A stretch of 64,000 nt of DNA from a candidate division WOR-3 bacterium (GTDB lineage Bacteria > Hydrothermota > Hydrothermia > Hydrothermales > JAJRUZ01). Positions 35,003-44,090 of this stretch are shown piece by piece (positions within the stretch are counted from its first letter, which is position 1; each line of letters starts with the position of its first letter). The notes beneath the pieces were generated by a model. That model was not told where the DNA came from and searched no databases. It saw only the letters and a list, made by a program, of their open reading frames with translations. The position numbers and the translations under genes were made by a program. The stretch lies in contig JBDRZP010000006.1 in the NCBI GenBank assembly GCA_039804025.1, positions 28,188 through 92,187 of the forward strand, in the 5' to 3' direction.

Positions 35003-35031
35003 TTGACTTTTTTTAAGTAAAATTTTAAAAT
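35003..35031 (+). promoter_or_regulatory. Leaderless promoter of the hybrid histidine kinase
   Basis: TTGACT (35003-35008), 17 bp, TAAAAT (35026-35031). Seven bases then precede the ATG, so there is essentially no leader and no Shine-Dalgarno. Confidence 0.7.
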
Positions 35032-35038
35032 AAAATTA

Positions 35039-36727
35039 ATGGGAAGATTACCTCCCCCTTTTAAAATTTTCATCATATATTTAATCATAGGGGGATTCTG
35101 GATAATTTTTAGCGATAAAATTACATATTTAATTTTCAGAGAACCTGATTTATATCTATTGGTTCAGCATTTCAAAGGAATTTTCTATATATTAACAAGT
35201 GGAATAATTTTTATGTTTATCATAAATTTTTATTTCAAAAGATTAGAAGAGGAAAAGGAAAAATTAGAATCAATTATTAAAAATTCACCCCTTGCAATAT
35301 TTATTTCTGAAGATTCCAAAATAATATTTTTAAACCCCTCTCTTTTAAAAATTCTCGGATATTCTGAAGAAGAAATTAAAGAAAAAAAATTAGAAGATTT
35401 AATATCAAAAGAGGAAATTGAAAATTTTAAGAGCAAGTCAAAAGAGACTCTTGAAGGAAAGATAAATAATTTTTCATCAAAATTCCTTAGAAAAGATGGT
35501 GAAATTATAGATGTAGAAATCTGGCAAATTAAACTTAAAATTAAAAATAAAAAGAAACTCCTTAATATATGTGTTGACATTACTGAAAAATTAAAATTAA
35601 TAGAAGAAAAAGAAAAATTAAAAGAATATTACTATGAAATCTCAAAAACGGAAGCAATAGGTAAAATAGCAAGTGGAATAGTCCATGACTTTAACAATTT
35701 ACTTACAGCCATTTACGGTTTTTCAGAACTTTCCCTGATGGAAATAGGAGAAAAACACCCAGTTTCTAATAACCTTAAAGAGATAATAAATCTTGTTGAA
35801 AGGGGTTCAAATTTAACAAGAAATTTACTTGTTTTTTCAAAAAGGATTAACCCCGAATTTATGCCTTTAAATTTAAAGGAAATAGTGCCAGATTTTGTTA
35901 AAATTTTGAAAAGAGTTATAGGAGAAAAAATAAAAATTGAAATAGGTTTAGATGAGAATTTATGGTATATTTATGGAGACCGCACAAATATAGAACAGGT
36001 AATAATGAATATGGCAACAAATGCAAGGGATGCAATGCTTCCAGAAGGTGGTGTTTTTAAAATAAAAGCAGAGAATAAAATTATAGATGATAAAAAATTT
36101 GTATGTATTACCTTTGAGGATACAGGAAAAGGAATTAGTGAGGAAAATAAAACCAAAATTTTTGATGACTTTTTTACAACAAAAGAAAGAGGGACAGGGC
36201 TTGGGCTTTATATATGTGAAAATATTGTTAAAAAACACAATGGATTTATTAAGTTAGAAAGTGAAGTAGGAAAAGGAACAAAATTTTTTGTTTATTTTCC
36301 TGCTTATTTCTATAAAAAAGAAACCGAAGGAATTGAAGAAAAATATAAAGTTGAAATAAATGGAAAAAATAGGAAAGTTTTAATTTTAGAAGATGAAGAA
36401 GATATAAGAAACATTTTATCAAAACTATTAACTTCTCATAACTTTGAAGTTTTCTCCCTGTCAACTGCAAGGGAAGCAGAAAAATTGTTAGAAAAAAATA
36501 TCAAATTTGATATAGTATTATCTGACCATGGATTACCGGATAAAAGTGGAATGGAGATTTGCGAAAAAATTAAAAATAAAATTCCAGAAGCAAAGATAAT
36601 CTTAATTACAGGATATATAGATGCTGTTTTAAAAGAAAAAACATTGAAGGAAAAGGGATTTCACCTTATTTTTAAACCTTTTACCCCGAGTGAAGTGCTT
36701 GATTTAATAAAAACAATATCCCTTTAA
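35039..36727 (+). CDS. Hybrid sensor histidine kinase with PAS and receiver domains
   Basis: 562 aa. Two membrane helices (about 9-24 and 47-66) flank a short periplasmic loop. A PAS domain (about 73-185) is followed by HisKA with H216 (IVHDFNNLL), and HATPase_c with N328 (ATNARDAM), DTGKG at 361 and GTGLGL at 385. A C-terminal receiver carries the phospho-acceptor D496 (VLSDHGLP). The gene is inserted, in opposite orientation, between rplO and rpmD, and thus splits the ribosomal operon. It has its own leaderless promoter. The signal and output are unknown. Confidence 0.92.
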   Translation: MGRLPPPFKIFIIYLIIGGFWIIFSDKITYLIFREPDLYLLVQHFKGIFYILTSGIIFMFIINFYFKRLEEEKEKLESIIKNSPLAIFISEDSKIIFLNPSLLKILGYSEEEIKEKKLEDLISKEEIENFKSKSKETLEGKINNFSSKFLRKDGEIIDVEIWQIKLKIKNKKKLLNICVDITEKLKLIEEKEKLKEYYYEISKTEAIGKIASGIVHDFNNLLTAIYGFSELSLMEIGEKHPVSNNLKEIINLVERGSNLTRNLLVFSKRINPEFMPLNLKEIVPDFVKILKRVIGEKIKIEIGLDENLWYIYGDRTNIEQVIMNMATNARDAMLPEGGVFKIKAENKIIDDKKFVCITFEDTGKGISEENKTKIFDDFFTTKERGTGLGLYICENIVKKHNGFIKLESEVGKGTKFFVYFPAYFYKKETEGIEEKYKVEINGKNRKVLILEDEEDIRNILSKLLTSHNFEVFSLSTAREAEKLLEKNIKFDIVLSDHGLPDKSGMEICEKIKNKIPEAKIILITGYIDAVLKEKTLKEKGFHLIFKPFTPSEVLDLIKTISL

Positions 36728-36735
36728 ATTAAAAA

Positions 36736-36942
36736 CTAATTTTTGCTACTTTTCTCCTCTATCTCTTCAACCTCAACAAGATACTTAACCTTATCTATCA
36801 TCCCCCTTATCTGGGGTGTATCTTTTTTAATAACAACTTGTCCTATTTTCTTTAATCCTAAAGCTAAAAGCGTTCTCTTTGCTCTCCAGTTAGCACCGAT
36901 TCTTGATTTTATCTGTTTAATTTTTAAGTATTTCTCCTTCAT
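36736..36942 (-). CDS. rpmD: 50S ribosomal protein uL30
   Basis: 68 aa. [30 protein letters not shown] is the conserved L30 core (usual SxIGxxxxxxxTLxxLGL). It follows rpsE by one base and converges on the kinase gene, 8 bases apart. In typical genomes rplO would follow. Confidence 0.93.
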   Translation of the reverse strand: MKEKYLKIKQIKSRIGANWRAKRTLLALGLKKIGQVVIKKDTPQIRGMIDKVKYLVEVEEIEEKSSKN

Positions 36943-36943
36943 A

Positions 36944-37447
36944 CTAAGAAATCATAAATTTCCTTGTAACTCTTGAAAGAGGCAAACCTCTTTTCTTTGC
37001 AACTTCTCTCGGGTCTTTTAGCTGTGAAAGAGCATCCATAGTAGCCTGAGCAAGGTTACAGGGTGTGCTTGAACCAAGTGATTTTGTTAAAACATTTTTA
37101 TACCCTGCAGCCTCAAGAATTGCACGAACTGTGTGGCAGGCAATGAGACCTGTTCCAGGGCCAGCTGGTTTTAAAAGAATTTTGGCAGCACCAACTTTAC
37201 CTATAACCGGATGGGGAATTGTTCCGTTTATAATCGGAACCTTTATCATATTCTTTTTTGCCTTTTTTAAAGCCTTAGCAATTGCATCAGGAGTTTCAGT
37301 AGCTTTTCCATGACCTATTCCCACTCTACCATCTCCATCACCCACAGCAACCCAGGCGGATATTTTAAATCTCCTTCCACCTGTTACAACTTTTGCAACA
37401 CGGGAAAGGCTTATTATATTTTCAATAAGGGTTCTTTCTTCTTCCAT
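36944..37447 (-). CDS. rpsE: 30S ribosomal protein uS5
   Basis: 167 aa. The double-stranded RNA-binding-like domain [33 protein letters not shown] is followed by the S5 C-terminal domain ([39 protein letters not shown]). It sits at the mRNA entry tunnel. The promoter overlaps the end of the upstream DUF2905 gene and leaves essentially no leader. Confidence 0.97.
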   Translation of the reverse strand: MEEERTLIENIISLSRVAKVVTGGRRFKISAWVAVGDGDGRVGIGHGKATETPDAIAKALKKAKKNMIKVPIINGTIPHPVIGKVGAAKILLKPAGPGTGLIACHTVRAILEAAGYKNVLTKSLGSSTPCNLAQATMDALSQLKDPREVAKKRGLPLSRVTRKFMIS

Positions 37448-37455
37448 AGGTTTTT

Positions 37456-37485
37456 ATTATACCTTTTTATTTTTCATTTTTTCAA
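37456..37485 (-). promoter_or_regulatory. Near-leaderless promoter of rpsE-rpmD
   Basis: TTGAAA (37485-37480), 18 bp, TATAAT (37461-37456) on the minus strand, inside the end of the DUF2905 gene. Eight bases separate the -10 box from the rpsE ATG. Confidence 0.65.
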
Positions 37486-37716
37486 GAACCTAAAGAAGAT
37501 ATTCAAAATAAGTGTTAAAATTATTGAAAGGAGAATAGAACTACCGAGAGGGAAATAAAATTTAAAATTTTCCTTTTCAATTACTATATCAAGGGGAAGT
37601 TTTGGAATACTTTTTATTGTTTCAATCTTTGAAAGTAAGTAAAAAATAAATCCTATTCCTATAAAGAAAAATCCTAAAAAAATAAAAAATTTAAAAAATT
37701 CCTCAAAAATTTTCAT
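37474..37716 (-). CDS. DUF2905-family small membrane protein
   Basis: 80 aa with two hydrophobic helices (about 9-28 and 58-76). The central [31 protein letters not shown] matches the DUF2905 consensus (PGDI...fyfPl.tsillSl). Function unknown. Coupled to fmt by a 4-base overlap. Confidence 0.75.
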   Translation of the reverse strand: MKIFEEFFKFFIFLGFFFIGIGFIFYLLSKIETIKSIPKLPLDIVIEKENFKFYFPLGSSILLSIILTLILNIFFRFLKK

Positions 37717-38639
37717 TCTGCCCAGAAAGGATGATACCCTTGAACAAACTCACTTGCTGACATCTTCTTTTTTCCTGAAGGCTGGAGTTCAAGTATTTCC
37801 ACAGCACCTTTCCCACATAAAACAAAGAGTCTTGAACTATCAACAATTATCTTACCTATAGGACCATTATAATCAGGAACTTCTCTAACTCTATATATTT
37901 TTATATACTTACCATCAAAATGAGTTCTTGCACCAGGATTGGGTGATAGAGCATGAATGTGTCTCATAACAAGAAAAGCATCTTTTTTCCAGTAAATCCA
38001 GAGTTCATCCTCCTCAATTTTTTTAGCATAAGAACTTTCTCCTTTCTGAGGTTTTGGTTTTATTTCCCCCTTTTTATACTTACTGTATATTTCAGGGAAA
38101 ATGCTTATAGCCTTTTCAGCTATTATTGATTCTATTTCCCCTCTTGTTTTTTCTCCTATTTCAATTTTTTCCTGATAAATTATTTTCCCTGTATCTATAC
38201 CTTCATCCATTATAAAAAATGTAAAACCTGTTTCTTTTTCTCCATCCATCATTGCTCTTTCTAAGGGAGCAGCACCCCTATACTTAGGCAAAAGGGAAGG
38301 ATGAAGATTTATAGCTCCATTTTTGGGCAAAGAAAGAAGCTCCTTGCCAAGGATCTGACCGAAATCTGTTAAAAGAATAACTTCAGGTTCAAACTTCTTG
38401 AGCTCACTTAAAAGCGCAGGATGATTTACATCATAGGGTTGAAAAATTCTTTCTTTTTTAATACCATGCTGGATAGCAAGTTCCTTAACCGGTGGAGGTG
38501 TAACCTTTAAACCTCTCCCCTGAGGTTTATCAGGGGAAGTAACAATAACATCAGGCTTTAATCCATTTTTAAGCATTGAAACGAATACCTTGGCAGCAAA
38601 TTCACCTGTACCAAAAAATATAAATTTACCTTCAAACAT
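37713..38639 (-). CDS. fmt: Methionyl-tRNA formyltransferase
   Basis: 308 aa. [22 protein letters not shown] and the catalytic [24 protein letters not shown] are diagnostic; the C-terminal OB-like domain ([11 protein letters not shown]) is intact. It formylates Met-tRNAi. It lies just downstream of def, the usual pairing, and upstream of DUF2905. Confidence 0.96.
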   Translation of the reverse strand: MFEGKFIFFGTGEFAAKVFVSMLKNGLKPDVIVTSPDKPQGRGLKVTPPPVKELAIQHGIKKERIFQPYDVNHPALLSELKKFEPEVILLTDFGQILGKELLSLPKNGAINLHPSLLPKYRGAAPLERAMMDGEKETGFTFFIMDEGIDTGKIIYQEKIEIGEKTRGEIESIIAEKAISIFPEIYSKYKKGEIKPKPQKGESSYAKKIEEDELWIYWKKDAFLVMRHIHALSPNPGARTHFDGKYIKIYRVREVPDYNGPIGKIIVDSSRLFVLCGKGAVEILELQPSGKKKMSASEFVQGYHPFWAE

Positions 38640-38683
38640 AATTATAATTAGATTTTTTAGAATATTAAGGGGGTCTAACCCAT

Positions 38684-39211
38684 TTATACTTTAATTTTCT
38701 TTTCCCTTGTATAAAAGTTCTTTCTAAATTGAGCAATTAAAATTCTTTTTGTTTCCCGGTCAAGCCTATCCCAAAACAAAACTCCATTAAGGTGGTCATA
38801 CTCATGAAAAATAACCCTTGCTAAAAGTTCTTCAGCTTTTAAATCTTTTTCTTCCCCATCTATATTTATATATTTTAAATGAACACCTAAAGGTCTTTCA
38901 ACTTCCGCATAAATCCCTGGTATTGAAAGACAACCTTCTTCCATAACACTTTTCCCCCATATATCAATAATAACTGGGTTTATTACAATAAGCGGCTTTT
39001 CATTCTCACCAAGAACCTTTCCTGAAACAACAAATAGGGAAATCTTTTCACCCACTTGATTTGCAGCAAGTCCTGCCCCATCATAAAATTCCATTGTATC
39101 AATCATTTCCTGTGCAAGTTTTTTAATATATTCATTTATCTTTTTAACAGGTTCTGCTTTTTCTCTTAAAATTGGATCTCCATAATACCTAAGTTCAAGA
39201 ACTTTTTTCAA
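38684..39211 (-). CDS. def: Peptide deformylase
   Basis: 175 aa. Three motifs are complete: GAGLAANQVG, EGCLSIPG (metal ligand C94) and HEYDHLNG (H136, E137, H140). It removes the formyl group added through Fmt. The start overlaps yajC by 17 bases. Confidence 0.97.
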   Translation of the reverse strand: MKKVLELRYYGDPILREKAEPVKKINEYIKKLAQEMIDTMEFYDGAGLAANQVGEKISLFVVSGKVLGENEKPLIVINPVIIDIWGKSVMEEGCLSIPGIYAEVERPLGVHLKYINIDGEEKDLKAEELLARVIFHEYDHLNGVLFWDRLDRETKRILIAQFRKNFYTREKKIKV

Positions 39212-39536
39212 CTTCTTTTACCTCCCCTATTTTCTTTCTTATTGAATTTTTTTCAAATTTAATAAGTGTTCCAGGACCTGTCCTTAACATAACCTCACTA
39301 TCATCTACCTTAACTACAGTTCCTATTATTCCACCAAGAGTTATCACTTTATCGCCTTTCTTTAAAGAATTTATCATTTTCAATCTTTCCTTTTCTTCCT
39401 TTTGCTGCGGTCTTATAAAAAAAAGATACATAAAAACAAACATAAAAATTAAGGGAAAAAGAAAAATAAAAAATGTAGCAAAAGGGTTTAAAGTATCTTT
39501 ACCGGTTTGCGAAATTAAACTAAAAATCATCTCCAA
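39195..39536 (-). CDS. yajC: Preprotein translocase accessory subunit YajC
   Basis: 113 aa. One N-terminal membrane helix (about 22-43) is followed by FFIRPQQKEEKERLKMINSLKKGDKVITLGGIIGTVVKVDD, the YajC signature. It works with SecDF. It overlaps both neighbours by 17 bases, so it is tightly coupled. Confidence 0.93.
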   Translation of the reverse strand: MEMIFSLISQTGKDTLNPFATFFIFLFPLIFMFVFMYLFFIRPQQKEEKERLKMINSLKKGDKVITLGGIIGTVVKVDDSEVMLRTGPGTLIKFEKNSIRKKIGEVKEVEKSS

Positions 39537-42276
39537 AAGTTAACCACCATTGCCAGGATCCGTAAAGTTTTTGCATATCCCATTTTTTAGCAAAATCAAG
39601 TTTTAAATAAAAATATCCAAAATCAAATCTAAAACCTATACCTAAATCCATAAGTAAATCCTTAGTTTTATAATTTCCATCTACTTTTTCAATAAGTTTA
39701 AAATTTTTAAAATCTTCTCTGTTTCCAAGTAATATTGCTTCCATAAATAATACACTCCTTATACCTCCAATTTCAAATGGAAGGAATCCAATTCTTAATC
39801 TATCAAGAAAGGGAATTCTAAGTTCAAAAGTTCCATAAATAAACTCTCTGCCCCATTTTGAAAAAAGATCGTATCCCCTCATCATGTAAGGTGAACCAAT
39901 AAAATATGTAATTACCCTCTCACTACCTTCTATTTGACCAAAAAGAAATCTTGAAGCAAAATTTGACCTTGGTGTTAGTCTAAAATATTTTCTAAAATCA
40001 GCTTGAATCTCATAATAATTATAGTCACTTGAAAGCCCCTTGGTGAATCCTACACCGAAAAATTCACCATCCTTACTTCCGTTATAAAATCGGAAACTTC
40101 TATCATATATATATAAAAGGATATAATCATAAACCATAAAGGTTTCAAAGGTAATTCTTTCAAGCCTGTAATCAATAAGATACCGTTCTCTGTAACCGAT
40201 ATTAAAACCTGTCTCTATCCTATTAAAAATATCTAAAGGATAGGATATAAAAAGATTTGTACCAAGGTCTCTATCAAGGGCATCATATCTTTCAGATAAA
40301 GCATAATAAGGGAAATATTGGTACAGCTGAAAGAAGTAATCAGTTCTGTGTTTAAGATAAAAAACCCTTAAATCCCAGTTAGAGTTTAAAATGTCCTGTG
40401 ATAGTTCTGTGAAAAATTCAATAACCCAATTACCAGGAATATCTGAAAAACCTAAGGTAACTCCTCCAAAATATCCATAAAGTGGAAAATATCCAAATCC
40501 AGCAATCACCCAGTCCGGAGTTAAAGTAACTGTATAATTCTTGTGAGTATAATCAACTTCTTTAAATTTTATAACTTTTTCCTCATGCAAAGGTACTTTT
40601 TCAGGCTTTAAGGAAGATATATCATTTATAACAAAAATATCATAACCCCCTTTCCATAAAAGGGAAATAGAAAGAGAATTTAAGCCTTTTGAATAAGAAA
40701 CATCATGTATATAGGTTGGGAAGTTAGTCAATCTGTAAAGAGAATCTTTTTTAATATCATAAAAATATAGGTTTCTTAATCCTTCTGGATCATCATATAA
40801 AAAATAAATCCTGTCTCCTTGAAGATAAGGGTCGTCAATTTTTCCCAGGTAAGGCGACAATCTTTTAAAATTTCCTTTTAAAGGGTTATAAGAGAAAACT
40901 GCATAACTACCTAATTTATCTTCATAATTTCTATCGGATATAAAAATAATCAAAGTGTCATTTATAAAAAGAGGATTTCTATCATCAAATTTATCTTCCA
41001 TTAAGGAGATAATTTCACCTGTATGGACATTATATAAATAAAGATCAGAAAAACCATCCTTCAATCCTGTAAAAACAATTTTAGACTCATCAGGAGAAAA
41101 GGAAGGCTCGTACCCTGCATCAAGCTCACGAAGTTCTCTTTTTATCACAGTTTTTCTTCTTTCAGTATCATAGACAAAAAGAACATCACTTTTACCACCT
41201 GAAGTAATAAAAACAAGGTATTTCCCATCACTTGAAAAAGAAAGACCTGGTCTTACAAGATGTAAATTCTCAAGAGAAGGGTTTTTTTGACCCGAAATTA
41301 TTTTTTTAGATTTTCTTTTACCTATGTAAGTGATATATATGTCAGTAAATCCGGTTTTATCAGAAATAAAGGCAATTTTTGAGCCATCAGGCGATATTGC
41401 ACAACCTATATTTAAAAAACCTCCCTCTTCTGAATGAACCGTAATCTGTTCAGATATTTCATGTGGAAAATCATATTTTTTAAAATCATCATACAATTTT
41501 TCTTTCAAATACCATCTGAAATAATCTGAAAACCTTGAAAGATTCTGTCCAAAAGTTTTTTTAACATTTCTTTCAAAAGTTTTTGCTACAACAAAAGCTC
41601 TTACAAACTCTGAAACTTTTTCTTTTCCGTATTTTTCCTCTATAAATCTAAAAAACATTTCTCCTAATCTATAAACAATATACCCACCACTCATAGAAAA
41701 TCTGTATAAATCTGGCAAAAGACTATTTATTAAGAGATCCCTTGTAAAACCCCTTGTTTCAGCATCTTCTTCTTTTGAAAGATATTCTGCAAGCCCCTCC
41801 ATAACAAAAAGAGGAATTTCTGGAACATTTCCTGAAAGGAGATTCTGACCAACTTTTCCATAAAAAAGCTCATATTCAAAAACATGGGTTAATTCATGAA
41901 CAAGAACATGCCTGAATTCTTCATAGGAACCATTAAAGGGAACAACAATCCTCTTTTTAAATATTTCTGTAAACCCTCCAACACCTTCAGGCAAAACTTC
42001 AAAAATTACATTGGTTTGCTTGAAATCATTCGGTGAATTATAAATTAAAACAGGTATTTTATAATTTATCTTTATCTGAAAAAAATTAGAAAAATCAGGG
42101 AAAACTTCCTCTAAATTAAAAGAAGCAAATTCTGCAAGTTTTTCTCCACCAGAATAATAATATATTTTAAAATGCTCTGTCTCAATAAATTTAAAATCAA
42201 AATCCTTATACTGTATTTTATTTATACCTGAAAATAAAACAAAAAGAGATAAAAGTAAAATTAATCTTTTAGTCAA
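39520..42276 (-). CDS. Outer-membrane fusion: HExxH metallopeptidase, TolB-like propeller, beta-barrel
   Basis: 918 aa with a signal peptide (LILLLSLFVLFSG). Residues 25-255 form a peptidase_MA-like domain with H127-E128-x-x-H131 (HELTHVFE) and a possible third ligand E160 (VMEGLAEYL). Residues about 265-560 contain PD40/TolB-type blades (SPDGSKIAFISDKTG, SSDGKYLVFITSGG, SPDESKIVFTGLKDG). Residues about 600-918 look like an Omp85/surface-antigen barrel: alternating strands, GSPYMMRGYD, and a terminal aromatic (FGDDF). It probably sits in the outer membrane with the other domains in the periplasm. Coupled to yajC and the M23 gene. Confidence 0.72.
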   Translation of the reverse strand: MTKRLILLLSLFVLFSGINKIQYKDFDFKFIETEHFKIYYYSGGEKLAEFASFNLEEVFPDFSNFFQIKINYKIPVLIYNSPNDFKQTNVIFEVLPEGVGGFTEIFKKRIVVPFNGSYEEFRHVLVHELTHVFEYELFYGKVGQNLLSGNVPEIPLFVMEGLAEYLSKEEDAETRGFTRDLLINSLLPDLYRFSMSGGYIVYRLGEMFFRFIEEKYGKEKVSEFVRAFVVAKTFERNVKKTFGQNLSRFSDYFRWYLKEKLYDDFKKYDFPHEISEQITVHSEEGGFLNIGCAISPDGSKIAFISDKTGFTDIYITYIGKRKSKKIISGQKNPSLENLHLVRPGLSFSSDGKYLVFITSGGKSDVLFVYDTERRKTVIKRELRELDAGYEPSFSPDESKIVFTGLKDGFSDLYLYNVHTGEIISLMEDKFDDRNPLFINDTLIIFISDRNYEDKLGSYAVFSYNPLKGNFKRLSPYLGKIDDPYLQGDRIYFLYDDPEGLRNLYFYDIKKDSLYRLTNFPTYIHDVSYSKGLNSLSISLLWKGGYDIFVINDISSLKPEKVPLHEEKVIKFKEVDYTHKNYTVTLTPDWVIAGFGYFPLYGYFGGVTLGFSDIPGNWVIEFFTELSQDILNSNWDLRVFYLKHRTDYFFQLYQYFPYYALSERYDALDRDLGTNLFISYPLDIFNRIETGFNIGYRERYLIDYRLERITFETFMVYDYILLYIYDRSFRFYNGSKDGEFFGVGFTKGLSSDYNYYEIQADFRKYFRLTPRSNFASRFLFGQIEGSERVITYFIGSPYMMRGYDLFSKWGREFIYGTFELRIPFLDRLRIGFLPFEIGGIRSVLFMEAILLGNREDFKNFKLIEKVDGNYKTKDLLMDLGIGFRFDFGYFYLKLDFAKKWDMQKLYGSWQWWLTFGDDF

Positions 42277-43162
42277 AATAGAGATGGTCTGGTATTATAT
42301 AATTTAAGGGGTTTATGGGTTTATTAAAAAGCTGAACCTCATAATGAACATGAACTCCTGTTGCTCTTCCTGTTGAACCCATTAAAGCAATTATTTCTCC
42401 CCTTTTAACACTTTGTCCAACCTGAACTAAAATTCTTGAATTGTGAGCATACTTTGTCTTAAATCCATTGCCGTGGTCAATCTCAACCGTGAGCCCATAA
42501 CCCTCTTTCCACCCAGCAAAAACAACTCTTCCATTAGCAGTTGCCTGGACAGGAGATTGATAATTAGAAGAAATATCCACACCTTCATGAAGTTTTACCT
42601 TGCCTGTGAAGGGGTCTCTTCTGTATCCATATCCTGAAACTATCCATCCTGAACCTACAGGGGAAATAGAAGGCGTATGTTCAAGTTCTTTTTTCTTGTT
42701 CTCAACATAATTTTCCATCTCATTAATTTTCTTTTCAAACTCAGAGGCAAGATTTAACATATAATCAATTCTCTCTTCAAGAACCTTCTTTTCTTCACGA
42801 GGTAAAAGCTCTCCACCAATACCCATCTTTAATAAATCCTCTTCAAAAGGTTCAAGACCAGCATAGCTTCTTAATTTGTTTATTCTATCCACTAATTTTT
42901 CAATTTTACTTGTGAGAGAATCATTTTTAATTTTCATTATTTCAATTTTTTTAGAAAGAGTCTCATTTTCTTTTATGAGAAAATTGAGTTTATTTTTATC
43001 AATTTCGAAGTTAAAGAAATGGTAAAGTAAAACTGAATTAAGGATAAAAATTGAAAAGAAAGTGAATAGTAGAAACTTAATTAGAAAGGGACTAATAAAA
43101 ACACTTCTAACTTTTCCATTACTCTCAGAGGGAATAATAGTAATTATAAATCCCTTTTTCAT
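42269..43162 (-). CDS. M23-family murein peptidase with coiled coil
   Basis: 297 aa. A membrane anchor (about 26-46) and a coiled coil (about 55-160) precede the LytM domain with H192-x3-D196 (LHEGVDIS) and H271/H273 (VHVHYE), the full zinc site. It probably cleaves peptidoglycan cross-links at the inner-membrane surface. Its stop overlaps the outer-membrane fusion gene by 8 bases. Confidence 0.9.
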   Translation of the reverse strand: MKKGFIITIIPSESNGKVRSVFISPFLIKFLLFTFFSIFILNSVLLYHFFNFEIDKNKLNFLIKENETLSKKIEIMKIKNDSLTSKIEKLVDRINKLRSYAGLEPFEEDLLKMGIGGELLPREEKKVLEERIDYMLNLASEFEKKINEMENYVENKKKELEHTPSISPVGSGWIVSGYGYRRDPFTGKVKLHEGVDISSNYQSPVQATANGRVVFAGWKEGYGLTVEIDHGNGFKTKYAHNSRILVQVGQSVKRGEIIALMGSTGRATGVHVHYEVQLFNKPINPLNYIIPDHLYFD

Positions 43163-43213
43163 AATTTAAAATATAAAATAAAAAAAGAAGAAAAAGCAAA
43201 AAGATAAAAAAAT

Positions 43214-43243
43214 TTGAAAAAGGGTCAAAAGGAATTGTATAAT
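43214..43243 (+). promoter_or_regulatory. Promoter of the rplM-pyrH operon
   Basis: TTGAAA (43214-43219), 18 bp, TATAAT (43238-43243), with start near 43250 and a leader of about 6 nt. A second TATAAT directly abuts the ATG. This placement rules out the in-frame start at 43214. Confidence 0.6.
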
Positions 43244-43255
43244 AAAACTTATAAT

Positions 43256-43699
43256 ATGGAAAAAATAACCCCAATGAGTTTTAAAACGGTGGAAAGGAAA
43301 TGGCACCTTGTGGATGCCACAGGTCAAGTTCTTGGAAGAATGGCAACAAGGATTGCTCTTTTATTGATGGGAAAGAGAAAATCAGGGTATTCACCTCATC
43401 TTGATTTGGGAGATTTCGTGGTTGTTATTAATGCAGAAAAGGTAAAAGTAACTGGCAAAAAATTAAAAAATAAAATTTATTATCATCATTCAGGTTACCC
43501 TGGTGGATTAAAGCAAAGAACCTTTAAGGAATTACTTGAAAAACATCCAGAGAGAATAATAGAACTTGCAGTAAAGAGAATGTTACCCAAGAATAGGCTG
43601 GGAAGAAAGATGCTCAAAAGATTAAAAGTTTATAAGGGGCCAGAGCACCCCCATCAGGCACAAAAACCAGAGCCAATTGCATTAGAAAAATTAAAATAA
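43256..43699 (+). CDS. rplM: 50S ribosomal protein uL13
   Basis: 147 aa from [73 protein letters not shown] and [28 protein letters not shown] are all conserved. ATG 43274 is an alternative start. There is no Shine-Dalgarno; with the promoter at 43214-43243 the mRNA is nearly leaderless. One base separates it from rpsI. Confidence 0.96.
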   Translation: MEKITPMSFKTVERKWHLVDATGQVLGRMATRIALLLMGKRKSGYSPHLDLGDFVVVINAEKVKVTGKKLKNKIYYHHSGYPGGLKQRTFKELLEKHPERIIELAVKRMLPKNRLGRKMLKRLKVYKGPEHPHQAQKPEPIALEKLK

Positions 43700-43700
43700 T

Positions 43701-44090
43701 ATGAGTGAACTTATTTTAACTTCAGGTGGAAGGAAAACAGCGAGGGCGAGGTTAAGACTTCGCCCTGGTACAGGAAAAATATGGGTAAATGGAAAAAGAC
43801 CCCTTGAATATTTTAAAAGAGAAGACCTTGTGATACACGCTTTCGAACCCCTAAAAGTTGTCCAAAAGGAAAAAGATTTTGATATTGCTGTAAAGGTTGA
43901 AGGTGGAGGCCTATCAGGACAAGCAGGAGCTATAAGGTTTGCTCTAAGCAGGGCTTTAGTAAAGTATAATGAAGGTTTCAGGGCTGTTTTAAAATCAAGG
44001 GGAATGTTAACAAGGGATTCAAGAATAAAAGAGAGGATGAAATATGGTCTCACCAAACGCAGGAGAGCTCATCAATACTCCAAACGTTAA
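43701..44090 (+). CDS. rpsI: 30S ribosomal protein uS9
   Basis: 129 aa. TSGGRKTARARLRLRPGTGKIWVNGKRPLEYF, GGGLSGQAGAIRFALSRALVKY, and the invariant C-terminal KYGLTKRRRAHQYSKR that reaches the P-site tRNA. The last 47 bases are also the start of rpsB in another frame. Confidence 0.97.
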   Translation: MSELILTSGGRKTARARLRLRPGTGKIWVNGKRPLEYFKREDLVIHAFEPLKVVQKEKDFDIAVKVEGGGLSGQAGAIRFALSRALVKYNEGFRAVLKSRGMLTRDSRIKERMKYGLTKRRRAHQYSKR

